From Fallopia convolvulus (lineage: Eukaryota; Streptophyta; Magnoliopsida; Caryophyllales; Polygonaceae), in NCBI GenBank assembly GCA_964016875.1, contig OZ024735.1, positions 12,315,699 to 12,379,698 on the forward strand: DNA of 64,000 nt, in the 5' to 3' direction. The position numbers and the translations under genes are program-made. Within the stretch, counting starts at the first letter, position 1. The number at the start of each line of letters is the position of its first letter. Below the pieces are notes generated by a model, which saw only the letters and a program-made list of their open reading frames with translations, ran no database searches and had not been told where the DNA came from. Shown in pieces: positions 56,316 through 64,000 of the stretch.

Positions 56316-57110
56316 AAAGTCATCTTTAGTCTTCCTTTGAGCTTTAGGGTAGGAAAAATAATTTTCAATCTCCCTTTGAGCTTGGAGCTTGAAAACACCA
56401 TCTTCAGCTTCCCTCGGAGCCTTGGGCTCAAAAACTTCATTTTTTAGGCTTCCTCCAATCCTAGGCTCGGAAACATCATCTTTAATCTTTCTTCGAAACT
56501 TGGGCTAAAAAGCGTCATCTTGAGACTTCTCTCAAGCTTGAGGATCGGAAACATCATCTTTGTTCTCCCCAAGGCCTACGGGCTGGAAACGTCATCTTAG
56601 TCTCCCTTTGAGCTTGGGGCATGAAAATGTCATCTTTATACTTCTTCCTAGCTCGGGGCTCGAAAACATCATCTTTAGTCTTCCTTCGATCCTGAGGCTC
56701 GAAAAAATTATGTTCAGTCTCCTTCTAAGCCTAGGGCTTAGAAACATCATCTTTAGTCTCCCTCCAAGCCTAGGGTTGGGAAACATCATCTTTGATTTTC
56801 TTCCAAGCTCGGGGATGGGAAACATGATCTTTAGTCTTCCTCGAAGCCTAGGGCTTAGGAAATGTCATATTTAATCTTCCTTTGAGCTCGGGGCTTAGAA
56901 AAATTAACTGCAATCTTCCTCCGAGCCTAGGGCTAAAAAACGTCATCTTTAGTCTCCCTTCAAGCTTAGGGCTCGAAAACATCATCTTTCGTCTTCCTAT
57001 GAGCTTAGGGCTCAGAAACATCATCTTCAAGCATAGGGCTCGAAAATTTCATCTTTAATCTTCTTTTGAGTTAGAGGCTCGGAAAAGTTATTAACTTATC
57101 GTTCTTCATT
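56316..57110. repeat. 39-bp minisatellite, about 20 copies
   Basis: Units of the form GAGCTTGGGGCTCGAAAAC followed by ATCATCTTTAGTCTTCCTCC repeat with a period of about 39 bases and frequent substitutions. Since 39 is a multiple of three, several frames on both strands stay open and give 13-residue protein-like repeats. I read these as a by-product, not genes. Confidence 0.85.
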
Positions 57111-58693
57111 CAAGCTTTGGGATCGTAAACTTTTTCATCTTGCTTGCCCCTAAGCCTAATTGCCTATGACCATGTTGCAATCTGCGCCCCTAAACCCGGC
57201 CAGCTTAGAGGCATGCTTGTATCATTCAAATGTGTTTTACTCATTCCCCCTAAGCCTCGCGGGCTTAAAGAGTTCAAGCACGGGACAAAATCTCCACTCA
57301 CATCGACTAAGGTTGATGAACAACCTGCAACAAAGAAGGAATGTAAAAAAATTTACCTAAAGCGTGTCAAGTTCGTAATATGATATTGTAAGTGACACCG
57401 ATTTAGCTTGTCACCGACATACCCGAAACTAATATAGACAACTGTTATTCCAATGAATATAACACGTCACCTATCTGCATGCCCTAAAATCAAACAACAT
57501 CACTCTCCTCTCGTCGACATAGCGCGACATAAGTAACGTCATATTTACCCTACCGTCAACTCTTTATGTGACACATGTAACCAAACGGGACAAAATGGCA
57601 AGTCGCTCGTCCGAGTGATGCATGTTCACCACTTGTTATATTCATTTGTAGGGGAGACCTCTTTGATATTTGGGGCAAGTTTCTTGTGCAGTTTTAGTAA
57701 GGTTCGTACAAAAGCTCAAAGATTCTATGCATATTGTAGGCATTTCGAAACCCATATACTTCTGACAACAACATCATCATCATCATTGACCCAGTGAGGC
57801 TCCGTAGCGGAATCCGAGGGATACTTCTGACAACATCGAATTTGAAAACTTATGGAACAAAGGATCGAGACAAAACAACACCAATATAAGGGGGAATTCA
57901 AAATATTAATTGATCTATATGCATTGTCAAGATTTTTTATCTTAATTTTAGACTGAAAATTTCTAATCCACCAATAAACAAGAACATATATACCATTCGA
58001 GTTCAAAGCTAATAATTACACACCAAAATCCGAATTCAAGTGGAAGAAAAAAAAAAGAATCGAAGATGTGAACAATCAATTCTCACCAAAATAGAGGAAA
58101 AAATCAATTGAAATGAAGGAGATATCGCCTTCGCAATCAACCATTTAAGTAATTATTCGAGGCAAAGCTCAAGGAAGACAATCATAATTGGTAAATTACC
58201 CAAAATATCTTTGCTTTAGTTAAAATTTTAAGTGACACACGTAATATCCTAATCGCTGGGTAAATTAGATTGAATAAATAAAATCAACTCGTTGTATTCA
58301 CAATAAAACTCATCAACATTTGATTCGAATTCTAAATTTTGATAGCAATATTTATCTACCTTTTCTTACTTGTTTAGACGATGTCTTCAAGTGGAGTTTG
58401 TAGGCATACTTAGGCAAAATACATCTACAGATATCTTAAACTTGTACATTTTTGTCAATCGGCTCCCCGTACTTTGAAATGTTCAAATAAATATCTAAAC
58501 CAAATTTGGGTTCCACATAAGAATACCCCATTCATGGCTCAATAAAAAATATATTAATTTTATCAGTACATTTTTATAGGAATAATTTAACTAATTAATT
58601 AGTCAAATGGATACCACACTAGGGGATTGACAAAAACATACTCCTTCCGATTAACAATATGAGGCATTCTTGATACAACACTGGGTGTTTTTT
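57111..58693. other. Gene-free region left of the copia element
   Basis: No coding signal. A short duplicated word ATACTTCTGACAAC occurs at 57756 and 57820. At about 58448-58635 there is an inverted pair TTTTTGTCAATC / GATTGACAAAAA that may mark a small MITE, with AAATTTGGGTTCCACATAAG inside. Evidence for the MITE is weak because no target duplication was confirmed. Confidence 0.4.
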
Positions 58694-58893
58694 TATTAGG
58701 AAACAATCATGTATTAGTCAATCATGTATTGTTCTAGCATTATCATGATCTCTTGATTAGCTTAATTCTAGGACATAATCACATGTGATTGGTATGTGAT
58801 TGATATGTAATTGATTGTCTCCTACTTGTATAAATAGAGCCTCAATGGCTATAATAAAATTATCTTTTCTCCCTACTACACAAACTCTCTATA
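58694..58893 (+). repeat. Copia 5' LTR
   Basis: 200 bp from TATTAGGAAACAATC to AACTCTCTATA. It is followed at once by the primer-binding site TGGTATCAGCC (58894). It differs from the 3' LTR (63468-63667) at only a few positions. The ends are TAT...ATA, not the usual TG...CA. Confidence 0.9.
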
Positions 58894-58937
58894 TGGTATC
58901 AGCCTAAAACGATCCTAGGCCACCATTTTCACACAAA

Positions 58938-61900
58938 ATGTCTCAAATGGCTGACCACTCCACCTCCCTTGCCAACCCTCACGAACCCACAAAACCGTTT
59001 ATCATTGTTCATTTCATGAACATTCTTTAACTAAGCCCTACAAACTACCTTTCTTGGAAAACCCAAGTTAAGGCCACACTTCAAGGCTATGGCCTATTCA
59101 ACATTCTCGATGGCTCGAATCCACAACCATCCGCCACACTTCCCGCTGCCAACAACGCTACAATCCCAAACCCTGCCTATCTCTCTTGGACAAGGCAAGA
59201 TCAACTTCTTTTTGGATCCCTTATTGGCACCCTCACAACACCGGTTGCCAATCTCGTCACCCAAGCCACCACCTCCAAAGCCATTTGGGACATTCTTCAA
59301 ACTACTTATGCTTCTGCCTCATGCGGTCATAAGCAACAAATCAAAAACAAACTCCGTAATCTCAAAAAATGCACCATGTCCATCACGGACTACATGCAAT
59401 CTATGAAACAATCCGCCGATCTCTTGGCGTCCCTTCAATCTCCGGTTGGTCAAGAGGACTTCACGGACTATATTCTTCAAGGGCTCGATGGCGCGTATCA
59501 ATCCATCATTGATGGAGTCAATATGCGTGAAAATCCCATCTCATTTGAAGAAGTACATGAGAAACTCATTATCAAAGAAATGGAACTCAAACAATCGTCC
59601 TCGGTCGATGGGTCACCAGCCACTGCCCTTATTGCTCAATCCAAGGGTGGTAAGAAAAACAAACCACCAAGCTCTCCTATGCATTGGAAATCTCTGTCCA
59701 ACCCACCACCACCACCACAAAATTGGATCTCCTCCAACCAAAACCGTCCCAACTCTTCCAACCAAAACTCACCAAACCAACACAAACCTTTTTAAAGGAA
59801 AATGTCAATATTGTGTTGGTAGTGGCCATGTGATTAACCAATGTCCTGAATTTCGGAAAGACTATCCACATGTATTCCTCCGAGGCTCGGCTCGTTTTCC
59901 AACAAACCCTCCCCCACAAGCCAACCTTACCAAGCCTAGCTCCTCGAACCAACAATGGCTCGTTAATAGTGGTGCATCCCACCATGTCACAAATGACCTA
60001 AACAATCTATCCCTTCACTACCCCTACAATGGACCCGATGAGTTGTTTGTAGGCAATGGCGCAGGTTTATCTATTACACATTCCGGTTCTCTTTTTCTAA
60101 ATGTTTTAAATCGAAGCTTTCCTATTTCTCAAGTCCTTTGTGTTCCAAAAATGTCCAAAAATGTTCTTTTCGTTTCAAAATTTTGTCAACAAAATAATTG
60201 TGGTATTCTTTTCTCATCAAATTCTTTTTCTGTGAAGGACCTCACCACGGGCAAAACCATCATTGAAGGACCATGCATTGACGGTGTCTATCTTTGGCCA
60301 CAAAATAAACCTATTGTCTCCACAACAAGTCTCAAGCCATGGTCTTAAGCTATTCTCTACCACAAACTCGGCCATCCATCTACTCAAGTTTACAACTTTA
60401 TTCGGAAGCATTTTAACCTAGGTTGTTCTTCGTTTAAGCAATCCGATTGTGTGTCGTGTCAAATAAGCAAGAGTCATAAACTTCCATTTCATGAGTCTAC
60501 TCTTGTATCTAGTTTTCCCCTTGAAATAATATATTCTGATGTTTGGACATCTCTTATTTTTTCTTATGATGGATTCAAATATTACATTATCTTTGTTGAT
60601 CATCATACGAAATACACTTGGTTATATCCACTCAAAAAGAAATCCGACACACATGACGTCTTTATCAAATACAAAGCCTTGGTTGAAAATTACTTCCGTC
60701 AAAAGATCAAAGTCCTATATTCTGACAATGGTGGTGAATACATGGCTCTTAAATCCTTCTTGAGTCAAAACGGTATCACCCATCTCACAACACCACCCCA
60801 TACACCCGAACACAATGGTATGTCCAAAAGAAGACATCGACATATCGTTGAAATCGGGCTTGCCCTTCTCAAATTTTCGAGTATGCCAAGTGATCACTGG
60901 ACTCACGCTTTAAACATGGCGGTGTACTTGATCAATCGGCTTCCAACCCCATCTCTTCAAAATGCTTCACTATTTTTAAAACTTTTGAAAAGATAATCGA
61001 ATTACAATAAATTTAAAAGCTTTGGTTGCTTATGCTTTCCATGGCTTCGCCCCTACAACACTCATAAGTTGGATGATCGGTCCATTCCTTGTGTGTTCAT
61101 CGGTTATTCCACAACTCAAAGTGCCTATTATTGTATGAATCCTACCACTCGGAGGATCTACACTTCTAGACATGTAAAATTTATTGAAACCGAATTCCCC
61201 TATGCCACCCTTCCCAAATAAAATGACCAAAATTCAAACCATAACCAACTTGAAATGGCGTGGGGGCACCATGGCCTTACCTATGGCAAGTGAACCCTCG
61301 GCCTCCACTACCATTGATTCTTTCCCGATTTTATCCTCCCACACAACCTCCACGTCATCATCAGATCTCTCCCCTAGTTCTATGGGCCCGCCAATCTTAC
61401 CCACACAATCACATCCTCCTCAAATCACTCCACCAATTCCGCATATCTCTCCCTTCCATATCTCGTCCAATCAAGAGCCAAACTCTCTCTCCAATCTTCC
61501 ACACGCCTTATCCATTCCTGATTCTCGTCCAAATCAGTCCATTATTCCCTCCTCCTCAAATCAAGGGGAAATAAATCACACAAGGCCCCACGACGCGCCC
61601 TCACTTGCCCAAAATAGCGCCAACCTTCCAAACCCTAATTTGGACATAATCTTGCCATCATCCTCTCATACAAGCGTTCCATCTCAAACCAAAGCTTCAA
61701 CTTCTCAGTCATCTCAACCAGCAGCCCACCCCTCCCAAAACCCACCCCCACTGCCGTCGGACGCGCCCCCATGCGCCGCTCCCCCACCGGCACCACAAAA
61801 CCCTAATCCGAACCCTAATGAAGCCTAAGCACCACAAATTCAACCGGATCAACGTGGCATTGTCACTCGATCTAAAAACAACATCTCCAAACCAATTCAA

Positions 61901-63410
61901 AAGCTCAATCTCACCTCCCAACTTCAAGCTCCCAAAGAACCAAAGACCATAACTCAAGCCCTCAAAGACCCGGATTGGAGAAATGCCATGCAAAAAGAGT
62001 TTGATGCGTTGTGTTCTAACCACACTTGGACTCTAGTTCCTCATGCCTCCAATCAAAATCTTGTTGGTTGGAAGTGGGTCTATCGGATCAAGTACAAGCC
62101 GGGTGGGTCAATTGATCGCTACAAAGCCCGACTAGTCGCTAAAGAGTTCCATCAATGACCCGGTCTTGACTACACGGAAACTTTCAGTCTGGTGGTTAAA
62201 CCGGTAACCGTTCGCTTGGTTCTCACTCTTGCGGTTCAATCGGGCTGACCACTTCACCAACTTGACGTCAATAATGCATTCCTACATGGAACGCTTTACG
62301 AAGATGTCTACATGATTCAACCACCGAGTTTCATAAGCAAAGATCAACCGCACCATGTTTGTAAATTGAAAAAGGCTTTGTATGGCCTCTAACAAGCCCC
62401 AAGGGCGTGGTACAATGAGCTCCGTCTTTACCTTGTTCACCTTGGATTCACAAATTCGGTTGCTGATGTTTCTCCCTTCATACATCGACGTGATATGAAT
62501 GTCACTCTCCTTCTTGTCTACGTTGATGATATTATCATCACCGGAAACCATCAACCAACCATCTCAAAACTTGTCACTCTCCTTGGCTCCAAATTCTCTT
62601 TAAAAGACCTTGGCCCCCTTTCTTACTTTCTAGGTGTGGAGGTCATATCTAACTTAAACGGTATTTTCCTCTCCCAAAAGAAATACATACAAGACCTACT
62701 TCTTAAAGCCGGAATGGATGACACAAAACCAGTTTCGACACCCATGTCCGCCACCACTACTCTTGTCCCTACTTCGGGCAATCCACTTCCCTCACCGACA
62801 TATTTCTGCACTCTTGTTGGGGGTCTTCAATACCTTTGCCTCATTATACTTGACATTTCTTACACCGTCAACAAGCTATCTCATTCATGCAAAACCCTAC
62901 AACTGAACATTGGAATGCCCTAAAACGTCTTCTAAGATACCTTGCCGGTACCCTTGACCTTGGGATTTGCATCTCTTCCTCGTCCCCTCCCATTATACAT
63001 GCCTTTTCGGATGCGGATTGGGCGGGTGACAAGGACGGCTTCATCTCCACAACCGGCTATATCCTATACTTTGGCTCCACTCCCATTTCCTGGAGCTCAA
63101 GAAAACAAAAATCCATAGGAAGATCCTCAACCGAGGCCGAATAAAAAGCATTGGCCGACACTGCCTCGGAACTCCTTTGGATCCTTTCGTTAATGCAAGA
63201 ACTTGGTGTAACAACCCGTTATCTATTATGACAATCTTGGGGCTACAAGTCTTAGTGCAAATCCGATTTTTCACTCTCAGATGAAACACATCGCCTTAGC
63301 CTTTCATTTTGTCCGAGAATGTGTCCAAAAGGGTACGTTTTGAGTGTCTCATGTCTCAACCAATGACCAGCGTGCCGACATTCTTACAAAACCGTTACTT
63401 TGACCCCGGT
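58938..63410 (+). pseudogene. Copia gag-pol polyprotein
   Basis: Order of domains typical of Ty1/copia. Gag starts with ATG at 58938 and covers UBN2-type text (YLSWKTQVKATLQGYGLF, CTMSITDYMQSMKQSAD). The zinc knuckle is CQYCVGSGHVINQC near 59805. The protease has WLVNSGASHHV, where the catalytic DSG is NSG. Integrase begins near 60360 (KLGHPSTQVYN, IIYSDVW, LYSDNGGEYM, PEHNGMSKRRHRHIVE). RT lies near 61970-62900 (NHTWTLVPHA, KARLVAKEFHQ, LDVNNAFLHG, LLVYVDDIIITG). RNase H is near 62960-63170 (AFSDADWAGD, SSTEAE). Stops and frameshifts occur in gag (59030), after the knuckle-to-protease region, and repeatedly in RT and RNase H. Inactive. Confidence 0.9.
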
Positions 63411-63467
63411 TCGATCAACTCATTCATAAGCTTGGACTTTCCACATGGCGTCGCGCTTTAGGGGGCA

Positions 63468-63667
63468 TATTAGGAAACAATCATGTATTAGTCAATCATC
63501 TATTATTCTAGCATTATCATGATCTCTTGATTAGCTTAATTCTAGGACATAATTACGTGTAATTGGTATGTGATTGACATGTAATTGATTGTCTCCTACT
63601 TGTATAAATAGAGCCTCAATGGCTATAGTAAAATTATCTTTTCTCCCTACTACATAAACTCTCTATA
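63468..63667 (+). repeat. Copia 3' LTR
   Basis: 200 bp, nearly identical to 58694-58893, preceded by the polypurine tract. Confidence 0.9.
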
Positions 63668-63783
63668 TTTTCCCCAAGAAAAAAGTGATTTTCAAAGTGG
63701 ATTAACCTATGAAAATAGTTTCAATCATTATAATCATTGAAAAAGCTCACAATAATTACCTTGATTACCTAGAATATCTTATA

Positions 63784-64000
63784 CTCCCTCCGTTTCTTGA
63801 AACATGTCCTTTTAGCCCATTTTCCATTTTTCATAAAACATGTCTTTTTAATATTTTTTCCCACCTTTTTCCAAATTTATCCGTATTTTATAGAAGTAAT
63901 AATTACACTAAATAATTTTATAGGAGGGGTTAATGCTACACATTTTTTCAAATGTAGGGGTAATTTGGGTAAAAAACTCATTCCTTAATAATTGTGTAGT
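63784..64000. mobile_element. Stowaway/mariner-like MITE, left end only
   Basis: It starts CTCCCTCCGTTTCTTGAAAC after a TA dinucleotide (63782-63783). This is the hallmark end of Tc1/mariner-type plant MITEs. The right end lies beyond the window or was not recognised. No coding. Confidence 0.65.

Larger units (their letters stand above)
58694..63667 (+). mobile_element. Ty1/copia retrotransposon, full length
   Basis: 4974 bp. It has two 200-bp LTRs, a tRNA-Met-type primer-binding site at 58894, gag-pol in one direction, and a polypurine tract TAGGGGGCA just before the 3' LTR. It has T-rich flanks (TTTT on both sides), so the 5-bp duplication cannot be defined exactly. LTR similarity suggests a moderate age, while the coding region has many stops. 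Confidence 0.9.

Noticed and set aside
56560..57030. Repeat proteins on both strands with 13-residue units
   Set aside because: Explained by a 39-bp minisatellite whose period is a multiple of three. Frames open equally on both strands.
56316..57110. CRISPR-like array
   Set aside because: Units are contiguous and degenerate with no unique spacers, and the host is a plant.

Overview
The window is nuclear DNA of a flowering plant, probably a eudicot. Genes are intron-rich, the background is AT-rich, and most of the 64 kb consists of plant-type transposable elements inserted into one another. I see one clear host gene, a SOSEKI (DUF966) polarity protein gene at 11990-15478 on the + strand. A 200-base assembly gap lies at 51130-51329.

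Layout. 1-1081: 3' part of a Helitron. 1640-4145: 5'-truncated LINE (-). 4433-11206: a MULE-like element, into which a complete second MULE (4541-10444, 9-bp target duplication) has inserted. The inner MULE carries a six-exon plant mobile domain (PMD) gene and, tail to tail, a C-terminally cut-off transposase gene. 11990-15478: SOSEKI. 15474-16260: SOSEKI 3' flank, present again as a broken-up second copy further right. About 16440-26640: a large Ulp1-carrying (KAONASHI-type) MULE. It holds a DUF1985/ULP1 SUMO-protease gene (+), a three-exon gene for a SUMO-like protein (-), and a MURA transposase pseudogene (-). Its non-coding DNA is filled with a TGATGACA motif. 27130-27740: Helitron (-). 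27750-28430: one arm of an unclassified element made of TTGTTCAT repeats.

From 28431 to about 54765 the second copy of the SOSEKI 3' flank is interrupted by LINE-1 (28876-38471, itself carrying a hAT MITE), a MITE with 37-bp perfect inverted repeats, and LINE-2 (38860-54605). LINE-2 is split by a 13-kb insertion (39332-52412) bounded by (AAC)n tracts. That insertion holds the arms of a second TTGTTCAT element, a solo LTR, a Ty3/gypsy element sharing an LTR with a partial neighbour, and a Helitron end next to a captured PRP19 gene fragment.

54770-58690: no genes, with a 39-bp minisatellite. 58694-63667: Ty1/copia element with 200-bp LTRs and decayed coding. 63784-64000: start of a MITE.

The most unusual content is the Ulp1-type MULE, which pairs a SUMO-like gene with a SUMO-protease gene inside a transposon. 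Also notable are the complete PMD-MULE with its antisense overlap, and the duplicated SOSEKI flank, whose intact copy serves as an empty-site reference for three insertions.
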